Source: Botryosphaeria dothidea (taxonomy: Eukaryota; Ascomycota; Dothideomycetes; Botryosphaeriales; Botryosphaeriaceae). Taken from it: a stretch of DNA of 64,000 nucleotides. Below, in pieces: positions 46,249-57,730 of this stretch (positions are counted from its first letter, which is position 1; each line of letters starts with the position of its first letter). Location of the stretch: assembly GCA_011503125.2 (NCBI GenBank), contig WWBZ02000033.1, forward strand, positions 4,092,001 through 4,156,000, in the 5' to 3' direction. Under the pieces are notes generated by a model. That model did no database searches. It was not told the origin of the DNA and worked only from the letters and a program-made list of their open reading frames with translations. A program made the translations under genes and the position numbers.

Positions 46249-46647
46249 GTGGGAGTAGTAAGTTTGGCCGAATGCTTATCGAAGCAACAGAATAGGACCG
46301 AACCGAAAGCAATAATTATCGAGGCTCATTCGCTGGCATCTACCCCATCGGCAAAGAGAGCGAAGCAGGCATGGTTGCTTCTTTCGCCTTACGAAAACGA
46401 CTCGGATCTCATTTCGCCTGGTACGGTCTCTCTACTCGGCCTTTCTATCTCGTACGCAGGACAGGCGCTCCCACAAGCGCAGCACAATGGACAGGCAATA
46501 AGCATTCAGGGATATGTGGAGCTGAGTTGGAATGTTGAGCGGGGCCAGGCAATGTATCGTAATTGGTTTGCCGTTACGTCTGATGCCAGCCCGCCGTTTG
46601 ATTGCGTCCTTGGTCCAAGATCAGCAATTGCGTGCGGGCTCATGTAG
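46249..46647 (+). pseudogene. Degenerate retropepsin-like remnant
   Basis: The frame is open from 46231 to TAG 46647 without an initiating ATG. It contains SDLISPGTVSLLGLSISY, then ISIQGYVELSWNVERG, RNWFAVT and FDCVLGPRSAIACGLM. The order matches the strand pattern of fungal retropepsin-like domains (DTGSDxNLIS … V.G...L.W … F.V … FDxxLG). The catalytic DTG position reads ENDSD, so it is unlikely to be a protease. Together with 42581–43150 it makes two members within 4 kb. The missing start suggests a fragment; an unseen upstream exon is the alternative. Confidence 0.45.
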
Positions 46648-47368
46648 ACATAAAGGCAATCAAAAGAGAGGGACTCTGGCACCAATTGGACGTCCCACCA
46701 TTGGCAATTCCTATGAAGGAACATGCTTCTCGTGTACGTACTATTCTAGAGTCTGCATGAAATATATACGATTTGCAGCATTTGTCGATATTCGTTTCAC
46801 GAACATCACGAGAAAGTGCTCCTGTACGCTGCACTTGATATGAGATAGGTTCAAATATATAACCGCTGCCTCAATCGGCTTCTGGGGCAGATGAAGAATA
46901 ATTCCTGCCAGTCCTACAGATAGTCTCCCAAGAAAAGTTCAGTGCCGATTCTATCACCCAATCCAGGTGGGCGGACTAGGTGAGGAAGTTGGTATTCTCT
47001 GGATTGATGGAATGAGAGTGCGTTTGATGACAAGTGGTAGCGTTATCTGGCCTGTCGAGCGAGTGAGACACTGTCACCATCTTCATGCGCAACGTTCCGA
47101 TCATGTAGTACAGTGAAGGGACAAGCATCGACGAGCTTTGTTCCCCAGTGGTAATTCTCGATTACACAAGTCTTAACTGAGACTAGACTTCACAGAGCGG
47201 TGGCCATGAAGGCGGGTCGTGTGATGGACAAGGTTTCGGATACGATCATTTTGTACAAAGTCTGCTCACTTGTATCTGAGGGCGCAGCGCGGCTATCCTG
47301 ATGTTATGTTACATGTGAGCCATTTGAGCAAAAAATGCCATGTATGAGGAGGTTTCTAAGATAGCGTC
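46648..47368. other. Intergenic
   Basis: 721 bp with no feature seen, downstream of the lipocalin-fold gene's stop. Confidence 0.45.
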
Positions 47369-48640
47369 TCAAACCAGTGTAGATATCTGTTCCAGGTGAC
47401 CGAAAACCTCCACAGGCTCCCCCTCCCATGTACCCTGACCCTGGACATATGCCTCGGAAACATTGAGCAGAGGTCCTTCTTCGGCAAGCGGAATGAGAAC
47501 CGTGTCTCTCGTAGGCTTGGTAACCCTAATGGACGAGTTCCTGGTTGAGAGGTCGAGCTGAAATTCGTTGAAGTAGAGATTGCCGGTTTTTGGACTCCTC
47601 GCGACGTCCCAAGCCCTTGTTGTGTTGTCCACCGGTAGCACCTCGTGAACGCCGTTCGGATACCAGACAGTGGCGATGGCAATTTCGTCAGAGCTGAATC
47701 CATCCAGGATCGGCTCGTTGATCCAAACATGGAGGAAGACACCATTGGACAGATATACCCAGTAGAGGTACCAGTTGTGCAACTCCATGTGGCCCCACTG
47801 ACGCTCGAGGTAACCGAACGAGTTGGATGTATCAAGCTGCACATCTTCGCCGTTCAGCTTGATGGTACCGTCGATCTTTAGGTTGGGATTTCCCTGCACA
47901 TGACGTTAGGGTTGTGGAGTCTTTGGCTTGGGAATGGAACTCACCCAATACCAGGAATAGCCGGGAGAGACAACGAAATAGTCAGATGGGGAAACAGGGA
48001 TGAGTGTGACGTATCCACTGTCACCGAGGTAAACGTTTGGTCCAGTTGACTGTATGTGCAAGTTGGCTGAGACACCTGCGTAATCTCCGGAGAAGTACAT
48101 GTCTGTATAGCTAACCGAGCCGAGAGAGCTGCTCAGGTTCTGGGACGCGGCTTGTATGTTCAAAGAAGCAGTGCTTGCCGTTCCCGGTTCTATGATTACT
48201 CTGCCAGAGTAGTTGGAATTTGAGAGATCCTCCAGGCCAAGGAATCCGGAGACCTTGTGGCCCTGTTCTTCGGCCCCGTTGATGACAGTGTTGATTGTGA
48301 GATGGTACTTCGTTCCGTCAGCGGTAGTCAACCACAGAACGTAGAACCAGCTACACGTGCTCCATTAGCTTTTGGTATGGTTCAGAGGTAAAGATATCTC
48401 TCATACCTGTTTAGCCCTGACTGATATAGATCTTGAACTATTGCCATGGTCTGACGGACATCGTAGCGCCCAACGTGCGTCTGATCAAAGCATCAGCAGC
48501 TTGCCAGTCAAAGAGAAACAGTCGATCCGTACACCATCGTTCTGTTTCGTACTGAGCGGAAAATCAGCCGGCGCAAATGATGGCGACTCCGAAGCGCTAG
48601 CAAAGGTTGCGCAGGCTAGAAAGAAGATACTTGAAAACAT
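47369..48640 (-). CDS. Secreted CrtC/AttH-type lipocalin-fold enzyme (4 exons)
   Basis: Minus-strand exons 48533–48640, 48407–48480, 47945–48350 and 47369–47893 join in phase to about 370 residues. The start codon at 48640 gives a signal-peptide-like MFSSIFFLACATFASASES, so the product is probably secreted. After SWFYVLWLTTADGTKYHL come beta-rich segments and the signature NSFGYLERQWGHMELHNWYL, matching the ERQWG…W block of the CrtC/AttH superfamily. That superfamily includes hydroxyneurosporene synthase, kievitone hydratase and some fungal Diels–Alderases. The family suggests hydration or cyclisation of a small lipophilic substrate. No biosynthetic genes lie next to it, so the substrate is open; a role in detoxifying a plant compound is only a guess. 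Confidence 0.75.
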
Positions 48641-50329
48641 ATTCTAGACAGAGATTGGACGAGATAGAGTTGCAGTAATGATGATAGCGTAGATTTGACC
48701 ATTGGTGTATTCGGGGTTTTCTTATGAATATTAGTTCTGTGGAAGACGTCCCTGACTGCATCACCTCGTACGAGGCTTGGCGGCCAAGAACTTTATGGGT
48801 GTGCGCGGATACACCTCCTGTAGTTTATCCGTTTGTTCGGATACTTAACTTATGGTAAGTAGTTACATGATCAACAGCTGAACACTTCAGACTTAGAGGA
48901 GATATCTGAATCATGGATGGCCGATTACCGATAGCCGTTCGGGCGAGAACAACTTCCATTCCGCGCGGCCGAGGAAGACTTCCGGATCATCGTATATAGG
49001 AAGTGTATTTCCATGCGTGAGAAGACAGTAGTTCTGCAGATTCAATGGCATTGCCTGATACCTGCTTCAAAGCACGGCGTCGAAGCTCAAACGTTGGATT
49101 CTTTCATCCCGCGTCGGCTTCAAGATTCCCGACCGCTCGCCGGCTATTGGGGTTGTGACGTTTTAAAAGATTTCTATGTCTTTGTTGTGGTAGATTGTAT
49201 CTCGTTTTCGTATTCGGCATCACTTCTCTCGGTCTTCCGGGAGTCTATTCCTTTACTCCATCTTCAATAATGTCGATACCACCTTCATTTGTCTAAAATC
49301 TTGAACGATTTCCTATGCGTCTGGCGCCACAAGATCTGGATGCTGTCTTCTTCTCAAGCCTCAACTACGAAGATATTTTTCACTTACTGTATAAATGTGC
49401 TACTACGTAGCCCAAGGCTTAGGGGAATGCACTTCAACTGTGGAGATCGGCTATCACATCGGCTTTTCCAATGACACGTTGGAAGTTCCCGTCGCGGAGG
49501 TCGAGCATGTATCCAGGTTTCCGCAGAATTTGGAGCTCGACGGTAGCATCGTCGATGTCGAATTGTTCTGGTCGGGTCTCGTAGGCTGATAGGCCACGGA
49601 TGAGTGGGTCCAATCGCTTACAGAGCAGTCAACCCAACTGGAAATTGTAGATGACTGGATGCAAAGGCAAGATCATGCGTGAGTGCGGCGTTGGATGGTC
49701 GGATCGGGAGGTCGGATCATCTGCTTGGCCCCCATCTGAGTAAGCTTCCCTTCGATTCTGCATTTCGAAAGAGAAGATCAAAGCAGCATACAATAGGCTG
49801 CTCGAGATGTTCACGAGGACTGATGGACCATTGCAGATTTATAGGGGTTTCCCAGGCAGCTTTGCGCCCGTCATGAATAGATTGGTGCAGCTGTATGCAT
49901 TACGTAACGACGACGCCCATCGCCGGGGGCTCTCGATGCGTTCGAGTGCAAGTCGGATACGAGGTCGCTTTTGACTGTGGGGAGTTGACCGATTCGTCCT
50001 AACGCGAATCCAGTCAGCCTTCCTAATCACCTGCATCTCCACAAACATGCCTTCAGCCCTGCAGTCAATACCAATGTAATCGATCTCGTAAGCACGTTCC
50101 GGGGCGGCGGCCCGAACCGAGGCCGATAAAAATGAACACGACGATACGAGTTGGTGTTGGTTGCCAAGTCCCTCCGATTGATCGCCATTTAACAAGCCCC
50201 GCTCGAACCACGCTTTTTCTCTTACCTACATCCCCTCCTGGCACGCCCGCAGCATAAGCTTCGCCCGTGGCGGTTCTTCATGCCCTACCGCTGCACAGAT
50301 TCAGGCCACAGGGCGCCTCTCCACCCACG
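48641..50329. promoter_or_regulatory. Divergent intergenic region, about 1.7 kb
   Basis: It separates the lipocalin-fold gene (minus) from the TF-like gene (plus). It contains the coding-like fragment at 49456–49640; nothing else was recognised. Confidence 0.4.
49456..49640 (-). pseudogene. Short coding-like fragment, unknown
   Basis: The minus strand stays open for about 60 codons with third-position C bias and reads RPEQFDIDDATVELQILRKP followed by GYMLDLRDGNF. It is bounded by stops on both sides and has no ATG near its start. It may be the relic of a lost gene. I recognise no family. Confidence 0.25.
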
Positions 50330-52224
50330 ATGAAGCAGCACAACCCGCGCAAACGCGACCTGGAGATTATCCCGTTCAGGGAGTCGAGCGCGCCGCAATC
50401 GGAGACGCAGGCATTCCGCCCCTCACAACCATCATCGCCATCGTCATCGGGTCTGCTGTTCGTCGAGGTGCGTGGCGGCGGCGGCAGCAGCAGCAGCAGC
50501 AGCGCCCGCGATGCGCGCCGACAAGCGCTGCACTACAACCGCTCGAAGCGGGAGCTCAAGAGCCACGTCATGCTAGTCGCCAATCGGACGAAGCGGCAGC
50601 AGCAGGCGGGCAACAGCAAAGATCCAACAGTGGCATCCGAGCGCGCCTCTCTGCTCGTGCATCTGGGCACGCGGCTCTCGCCCGAGCTAAGCCCCGAGCA
50701 CGTCGATCCGTTCAACATGCTGCCGGTCGAGGGCACTCCCGAGCTCCACACGGCGATCAGGTACTGTAGGTGAGCATCGCTGCGCTGATCTCCGATGCGG
50801 TGGGCCTGACAGACCGATCTCAGATTTCGAACACTATCCCGGCCCGACGCCCCTGACGGATGGTGCGTGACCATCCCACTGAGCTCCGGAATGTGCATGT
50901 GGCTGATGAATCTCAAGATTGGCTCGTGTGTGACAGGAATGCCTCTATGAGAGAACGGTTGCGGTGGAGTCGAGTGCAATTCAGCTTCTGTCGAGACGCA
51001 AGAATCACGGTCAGTCAGCCGGGTTCCGATGTAGAAAGATGAGGCCGCTGATCACTCCTGTTTTCAGTACTACATGATACTGTTCATCTGGAAGATCATG
51101 AAAGAGCTATCGAGCCGCACAACGGCTGAGACTCTCAAATACTGGTCCACGGTACTACAACTTATCAGAGAAGGTGCGCGAAATTCAATGCAGCAAAGTC
51201 TCCCATGATTGACGAATTGGCAGAGATGCCCATTGGCAAGACCGGTTTAGACATCCCAGAATCGTACGTAGGCATGATAGCTGGCATGAGCGTCGCTGAA
51301 GTAAGTCTCCAATCCAATTCCTACTCATAATTCATTCAAATCGGCGCTGCTTACCAACAACCCGCGTGCTTGCAGACATGGTTTGGCAATTTCGAAAACT
51401 CGCAACAGCACAGACGCGCGATGCTCAAGCTGGTGGCCGCACGCGGCGGCTTCTCGACGTTCGGCCCAATGGCGCAGCGCGCGATCAAATGGTGCGAGTT
51501 CTATGCCTGCGCGGCCGCGGTAATCCGTCCCGTCCTGCCTCGACTGCCCGTGCTGCCGCTGCCTCCAGCCCTCGTGAAGAAGGCAGAGGCGCCGCACCGC
51601 CGCACCGTCGCCCTCCTGCCGCACCGGCTGGCACGGTCGGAGCTGAACATCATCCTCTTCCAGCTGCACGTCGTCATGCTGGGGCAAGGGGATATGCCGC
51701 AGACGCCCGTGGCGAGCGTGCTCGATGATCTGGCGCACCGGCTCTTGGAAACGCTGGCCAAGTACAGAGAGAAATCGCTTGCGCTGACGTCGACAAACCA
51801 GACGGACGTCGTCTACTACGCCCTGTTGCAGGCGGCCCACATGTGCGTGTACGGCACGACGTCCTTCGTTCGGAAGGAAATGCCTTTGTGCGTCTTCTTC
51901 GTGGCAACACTGCGGCGCATGTTGAATGTGCCGCGTGTTGTTGATGCCTGGATAGTGGTGGCGTCGACGGAGAGCCTGCTTTGGGTGCTGTTCATTGGGT
52001 GGGCCGCGGCTTCGCAGCTTAGGGGTGATTCTCCGGGCGCTATGGAGAATGCCCGGTGGCTCATGCTGCAATCTTTCCGTTGCTTTGAGCTGTTGGGGTT
52101 GGAGGACGAGGAGGACCTGCACGAGTCACTACAGAAGTTTCCGTGGAGCGAAGAGTCTTATGGGGAGCGATGTAATGCGTTATGGAGTTTGTATCTTGAT
52201 AGAGAGCATCTGAATATCATTTAA
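50330..52224 (+). CDS. Fungal transcription-factor-domain-like protein (6 exons)
   Basis: Exons 50330–50769, 50824–50862, 50937–51009, 51068–51173, 51224–51300 and 51376–52224 keep phase and give about 527 residues. No Zn2Cys6 cluster is visible. The N-terminus instead has a basic SKRELKSHVMLVANRTKRQ segment, common in fungal TF-like proteins that lack a recognisable DNA-binding domain. A DPFNMLPVEGTPELHTAIRY linker precedes a long helical region: NASMRERLRWSRVQFSF, WKIMKELSSRTTAETLKYW, the FGNFENSQQHRRAMLKLVA block (Gly-rich GGFST follows) and a W/L-rich C-terminal half. This matches the regulatory middle-homology type of region. The role is probably transcriptional, with target unknown. A Ser tract (SSSSSS) lies near residue 53. 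Confidence 0.75.
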
Positions 52225-52827
52225 TATTTGCAAACACTGCTCACGAAATGTACTAATCTCCGAAACAGATAAAAAAAAAAAATGCTTCTTACCGGTACGA
52301 ACACTGACGACCTCCAACAGATGATTAACCGGCTCTACCTTGCGCAATGCGCCGTGGAATCTTGTCCACCTTGAGCTCAACGAGCTCTTCGTAGACACGG
52401 AGCTCTTCAGCCATCTCAACGTTTGTCTAAAAAATACATTGAAGTACCAAAAAAAAAAAAAAATCGCCCATTGCGGGGCTGCAAAAACCCTTTTCAGGAT
52501 TTTTCCCCCTTCACTCCAGCTGGGAAGGTGGTGGGGTCGCGCAGGAGGCACATGAGTGAACTCCGCAGCAGCCACCGTGCCATAGACCCGTCGTGGGCCC
52601 TTAGGCAGAGAAAGCGACTTCTCGGGACCTTTATATACATCAGCGCAAGCCTCTGGATAAAATACTTTGACAGAATTCTTCTCGAGGTGGGAGTGTTCAA
52701 AGGAGGCGGATGTTGTAGCCTTGTCCGAAATGCAGCAGTCCTCATTGTGCTATATACACATGTACTAAAGCAAACTAGTCTAGGTATCAAAATTCAAGTC
52801 ATCAATCATCACAGCATCAACATTCCC
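52225..52827. other. Intergenic between convergent genes
   Basis: 603 bp. It contains A-runs near 52271–52281 and 52450–52463; no gene seen. Confidence 0.5.
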
Positions 52828-55080
52828 TCACGCCTTCGCCGCGCACCGATTCACCCCAACGATCAACCTCCCCAGCACCTTCAACACCAACCGCACCAAA
52901 AACACCACCGTCTTGAACGCAAACGTCAACAGTATCAAAACCAGCTCCAACAACCAATGCGTTTCCTCCCCCTTCTTCTTCTCCTCCTTCCCCACCCCCA
53001 CAACCCTCCCCACCTCCCCCAACTCAATATCCACAACCCCCTTCTTCCCTTTCCGCGCCTTCTCCTCCCTCCGCACCCGCCTCTTCTCCGCCTTCCCCGC
53101 ATCCTCCCCCCACCACCACCCCCAGCTCCACGGCCGCACCTTCTCCCGGAGCACCTCCCTAACATCCACCCCCTTCACCCCCGGCCACCGTCTCGCCGCC
53201 CCGGTCGGCGGCCCCTCAAACACCACCTGCTCCGGCCACTGCCCACCCCCATACACGACCAGCCCGGGCGTGCCCGTCCCCGAAGCACCCGGCGCCGCCG
53301 GTCCCAGAGGCGGTCCGAGGAGGGCGGCCCCCTCCCTGCGCCTCTCCGCGACCAGCGCGCCCAGCACCGCCGCGACGGCCACGTCGATCATGTGCGGGTG
53401 CGGCGCGTGCGCGTGCGGGCTGCTCTTGTCCGTGCCCAGCGCCGCGATGGCGGCCGCGTCGACGGTCAGGGCGGCGGTGTGGAGGGACAGGCGGGCGAGG
53501 ACCTCGTCGGGCGCGGGTGTGGGCGGCCGGCTCGGGGAGCCCGCTCGCGTGTGCGAGGGCGGGGGGGAGGGCGCGCCGGCGGCGCGCGGCGCGGCGAAGG
53601 GGTTGAGGAGGGTGATGGTGGTGGGGAGGTGGCTGAGGGGGCTGGTTGGGCGGCTGGTGTTGTTTGTTGTGGCGGCCGCCGCGGCGACGAGGCTGCGTTT
53701 GACGTCGCCCTGCACGATGACGGGGAAGGCGCCGAGGGTGGGGTGGCGCAGCTCGTAGGTGGCCGTCTTGCCGGTTTCGTAGGGCGGCATGAGCGGCTCG
53801 GCGACGGCGCAGTGGTAGAGCTGGCACGCGTTGCGGGCTTCGCATTGCGCGACGGCTTCGGCGGCGAGCTGCGCGGCTTGCGGGGACTCGGCCTTGGGGT
53901 CGAAGGAGGCGATGTCGGAGGCGCGGGGGGACTGGGCGGCGGCTTCGAGGGCGGCGAGGGTGGCGAGTTTGGGGACGATGGTCGTGATGTGGGTGGGTTG
54001 GGGGATGAGGTCGGGCCGCTGGTAGAAGGCCTCTGGCGGGGGAGGAGGGGCGTGAGGCGGTGGCGTTTGGATCTGGATGTGGGCGACGGGGATGGATTTG
54101 GCGTTTGGCTGTGTTGGATTGTTGCGGGATATGAGGACTTCGCAGGGCTGGGGTTCTCCCGATGCTCGGTCGGCCAGGGCTTGTTCCAGGCTGTAGAAGG
54201 GCTGGATTGGAGAGGATCCGAAGACGAAGGTCTCGCCGTCAATTGGTGAGCTGTCTGGACTGACCTTGCGACAGTGCATCTGCAAGGCGTAGGTCCTTCT
54301 CGCTTCTGGTCTGGCCTTGCCGTTGGCCGCGTCCCACAGAGCGCCAAGCTCGATTTTTGGCGTGTAATAGGGTTCCTCGGCTGATCCACTTCGCAGAACA
54401 TTGGCATGGGGTGCGTAGAAAGTTGGAGAATAAGGTTTCCGACTAATCTTGTCCTTTGGGATGTCGGTTGGAGATGACTGAGTAGGTCGGTACGGCTGCT
54501 GCGAAAGTCGAAGATTGGGATTATAGCGCGGAAAGATTGATCGCATAACAGGCTCTTCCTTGGGGCTGGCTTGGCTCAATTTGGTCCTATGGGTTGCGGT
54601 ACTTTGATTCCTCACAAGGGTCGTGGCTTCAGAGAACGACGGAGAAGCCGTGTATTGGCGATTTGCCTGGGACAAGCTATCGCCGGAGGGGGGTGGTTGC
54701 TGTCCAGGGGAAGCCGTGTCTGGCGAGCGACCAACGCCATCGGAGTTCGGTGTCGTTCTGCCATCTCCAGAGCGGAGAGTTGACGAGCGACTACGGGTCT
54801 GAGGGCTGTTGTTTGGAGAGACTCTTCTGGTGGTCTCGGGAATGGTGACTTTTGGCTGGGATTTTCCAGTGGTTGAAGAGCCCACATGTGCCTGAGGAGG
54901 GGATGATATTGGAGAAGAGGGATTAGAATTAACTTTGATGACGAGTTCGTGGAAGTCGGCCGGCGCCTTCGCATGCTCAAGCAGTTCAACCGCCGGCTCA
55001 GGGCTTGATGGCTGAACAGGACGTTTGAGATTGATGGGCCTTTGTTTCTTCGGCGGAGGAGGAAATAGTTGGAAAGACAT
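52828..55080 (-). CDS. Acetylserotonin-methyltransferase-like fungal protein
   Basis: A single exon of 750 residues starting MSFQLFPPPPKKQRPINLKR at 55080. This opening, and the KIELGALWDAANGKARPEAR and EALxF-type middle, match the fungal family annotated as acetylserotonin-methyltransferase-like. I see no methyltransferase motif, so the name should not be taken as activity. Residues 1–230 are Ser/Pro-rich and disordered. The middle holds TFVFGSSPIQPFYSLEQALA and CQLYHCAVAEPLMPPYETG. The end has a basic stretch (KAEKRRVRREEKARKGKKG) followed by a hydrophobic segment (LLELVLILLTFAFKTVVFLV), suggesting a C-terminal membrane anchor. Very high GC in the last 700 nt creates a long open frame on the other strand. 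Confidence 0.75.
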   Translation of the reverse strand: MSFQLFPPPPKKQRPINLKRPVQPSSPEPAVELLEHAKAPADFHELVIKVNSNPSSPISSPPQAHVGSSTTGKSQPKVTIPETTRRVSPNNSPQTRSRSSTLRSGDGRTTPNSDGVGRSPDTASPGQQPPPSGDSLSQANRQYTASPSFSEATTLVRNQSTATHRTKLSQASPKEEPVMRSIFPRYNPNLRLSQQPYRPTQSSPTDIPKDKISRKPYSPTFYAPHANVLRSGSAEEPYYTPKIELGALWDAANGKARPEARRTYALQMHCRKVSPDSSPIDGETFVFGSSPIQPFYSLEQALADRASGEPQPCEVLISRNNPTQPNAKSIPVAHIQIQTPPPHAPPPPPEAFYQRPDLIPQPTHITTIVPKLATLAALEAAAQSPRASDIASFDPKAESPQAAQLAAEAVAQCEARNACQLYHCAVAEPLMPPYETGKTATYELRHPTLGAFPVIVQGDVKRSLVAAAAATTNNTSRPTSPLSHLPTTITLLNPFAAPRAAGAPSPPPSHTRAGSPSRPPTPAPDEVLARLSLHTAALTVDAAAIAALGTDKSSPHAHAPHPHMIDVAVAAVLGALVAERRREGAALLGPPLGPAAPGASGTGTPGLVVYGGGQWPEQVVFEGPPTGAARRWPGVKGVDVREVLREKVRPWSWGWWWGEDAGKAEKRRVRREEKARKGKKGVVDIELGEVGRVVGVGKEEKKKGEETHWLLELVLILLTFAFKTVVFLVRLVLKVLGRLIVGVNRCAAKA

Positions 55081-56245
55081 GCTGAGAAAGCTTTTTGGAT
55101 ATGGTAACGAGAGGAAAGTGGTGATTAAAAGGTATTATCGTATGGTAAATGCCAGACAAGAGCCAGTCCTGCGGCAAAGACGAACAGAAAACGAAAGTGC
55201 GGGGGAAAAGGTAGACGTCCGGGCGTCTATGGCAGCTTGCAGAAATGGGCAAAACAAGAGAAGTGGCAAGGAGATATAGAAGATAGTGGGAGAGAGTGTG
55301 CAATCGGGCCGCCGAGAAGCAATAGCGGCTGGTGTGCAGTGTTCCTGCATTTTCACACGTCGCGGTGGGCCAATGGGCGGCTTGGGCAGAGCGGATGGTT
55401 GGATGGGGATGGCTGGCGTTAAGCGCCCACCCCGGCTTGGCGTCGACCAGCCGCCCAAACTGGGGTGTGACTGTGCGTACCCATATTGCAACACGGCCGC
55501 GATTGGCCGGAAAATAAGCTTACGTCCGGATGTGCTTGCCATCAGGTGTGATATCGGATCTCGTAATCCTCTTTCGTGGGGCTGGCTGCGTAGCGGTGTG
55601 CCGGGGCGCGTAACCTGCCATCCCACACTTCCCCATTCTTCGACAATTCGGGAATGGAATCGAGGAAAGTATCCTAAATGAAAAAGGGCAAGATGTGACT
55701 TGGGCCGAGACTGTTCCACGGCTCATGGTGGGAGTTGCGGACTACAATAAGGACAAGTGCGCCGGCCCGAGGAGCAAGCACATCGACACCACGGCGGAGC
55801 GGAAACGCAGGCTCTATGTTCCGATGGCGTTTATCGAAGGCTTCTGCGGCGATGTATTTTAAGAACAGGTGAGCAGCCATTGCGGAGCTGGTTGACGAGC
55901 TGGGTCCGTTTGGGCGGAGTTGTATGGATCCCCAGGTAATAGTGGACTGTTTCGGGCACGCAGCGAATTGCAAGGCATAGCCAGCGTCACGCGGGCTTCG
56001 CGAAACAGGCGCTGTGTGATGAGCGTTGAGTTGTTTTGCGCATCGGAGGGGGTGGAGAAGAGGGAAGGCGACGGAGGGCTGCGCGCTTAAAATAGGCTCG
56101 ATAAGAGGACAAGGCACCAAGCGATAAGCGGATCAGGCATCAAGCGATAAGCGGATAAGGCACCGATGCGCAAAGCCCCGCGCAAAAAAGTTCCATCCCA
56201 TGACGCACTCATTCTGCCTCGACTTCAGACAACACAGCCGCCAGC
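55081..56245. promoter_or_regulatory. Divergent promoter region, AMT-like / HGH1
   Basis: 1165 bp between divergent start codons. A fragment CTTACGTCCGGATGTGCTT at about 55518–55536 resembles one arm of the palindromic repeat family but lacks a partner. No core promoter motif was identified. Confidence 0.45.
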
Positions 56246-57599
56246 ATGCCCACCGAGCTAGAAGAAGTAAGCCTTCCCCCAATCCACGTGTCGCACAATG
56301 CTGACTGTCCCTCGCCCAGCTTGTGGAGTTCCTCCACCATGGCAACACCCAGATCCGCCAGATCGGTGCGGCCATCCTGCCCATCAATGCGCCCAACCTC
56401 GCTGACATGCGCTTCCCGCAGCCGCCGAGAACCTAGTCGGATACTCTACAGCACAGCCATCGCTCTTCAAGCGCAACCAGTTGGAACCCATAAAAGACCT
56501 GAAACTGCTGGTGAAGGACTACACGGTGCGTCGCCAACGAGACTATGGTGGAATGGACTGCTGACAGCCAGCCCGCAGCCCGTAGCTAAAAATGCCCTCA
56601 CGATGCTCATCAACCTTACCGATGACGAGGAGAATCGCGAGAACCTGGCCAAGGACGACGCCTTCCTCGAATCTCTGCTCCTCCGCATAACAGTATGTCA
56701 GTTTACCGGCTCCGCCTCCCAATCCCGCCGCGAACACACCCTGACACACCACCCCCTCACAGCACCCTAAAGAGCCCAACGCCAACGAAATCGCCATGCT
56801 CCTCGCCAACATGGTCAAATCCGACTCCCTCAAGCGCCTCCTCACCCTCGAGCGCGCCGTGCCCAAGGACCTCTCCACCAGCAAGGTCGCCATGGACCAG
56901 CTGATGGACTGCTTCGTCAAGGGCGCCGACGGCCGCTACAACCCGCATGCCGACTACGACTACCTGTCCTACCTCTTCGCCGACATGGCCAAGCACGCCG
57001 ACGGCCGCGCCTACCTCACCACCGCCCAGCCCTACGACGCCGACATCGTCCCCATCACCAAGCTCCACGTCTTCACCGAGCACAAGTCCACCATCCGCCG
57101 TCGTGGCGTTGCGTCGACGATCAAGAACGTCTGCTTCGACGTCGATGCGCACGCGGCGCTGATTGATTCGGAGAAGGTTAACCTCATGCCGTACTTGTTA
57201 CTGCCACTGATGGGCGCGGAAGAGTATGCGGATGAGGATACCGAGGGCATGCTGGATGAGGTCCAGCTGCTGCCGCCGGACAAGGCCCGCGAGCCGGAGA
57301 ATGACATTATTAAGATTCATCTGGAGACGCTGCTGCTGCTGACCACGACGCAGCCGGCGCGCGATGTGCTGAGGGCCATCAAGGTCTATCCCATCATTCG
57401 CGAGACGCACTTGCATGTTGAGGATGACGAGGTGAGAGAGGCAGTGGATCGGGTTGTGCAGATTATTATGCGGAAGGAAGAGGGTGAAGAGGAGGACTTG
57501 CCGCCGGAGATGAGGGCGGCAAACGGGGCGCCCCAGATTACGGAGAATGGAGAGGAGGAGGAGGGGGACGAGGATGAGCAGGTTGTGACCATTCTGTAG
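56246..57599 (+). CDS. HGH1: HGH1 family eEF2-folding factor (5 exons)
   Basis: Exons 56246–56266, 56320–56365, 56422–56525, 56579–56692 and 56763–57599 keep phase and give about 373 residues, close to the family length. It begins MPTELEE, then LVEFLHHGNTQIRQIAAENL, an ARM/HEAT-type repeat. Further repeats carry AKNALTMLINLTDDEENREN and NEIAMLLANMVKSDSLKRLL. The C-terminal part has STIRRRGVASTIKNVCFDVD, the YLLLPLMGAEEYADEDTEGM block and IKIHLETLLLLTTTQPARD, all characteristic of Hgh1/BRP16. Hgh1 is a cytosolic armadillo-repeat protein that works with the TRiC chaperonin in folding translation elongation factor 2. The acidic tail (EEEEGDEDEQ) is common. A convergent AAA-ATPase gene ends about 130 bp downstream. 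Confidence 0.92.
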
Positions 57600-57730
57600 A
57601 TGATATCTGCTTTGGATGGACTTAACACCGGTCTTCAGGAACACTTGCATTACAGAACAAGTCAATTGAAGGGAATCAACTACAGAGGCTAGTTCTTCTG
57701 CAACCTCTTCCTGATACCAAGGATGGTTTG

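Noticed and set aside
49839..50195. 118-codon minus-strand frame upstream of the TF-like gene
   Set aside because: It lies in the divergent promoter region, has no domain and contains low-complexity Arg/Ser stretches.
52423..54249. 608-codon plus-strand open frame opposite the acetylserotonin-methyltransferase-like gene
   Set aside because: Composition is Pro/Arg/Gly/His-repetitive, the frame mirrors a GC-rich real gene on the minus strand, and no domain is visible.
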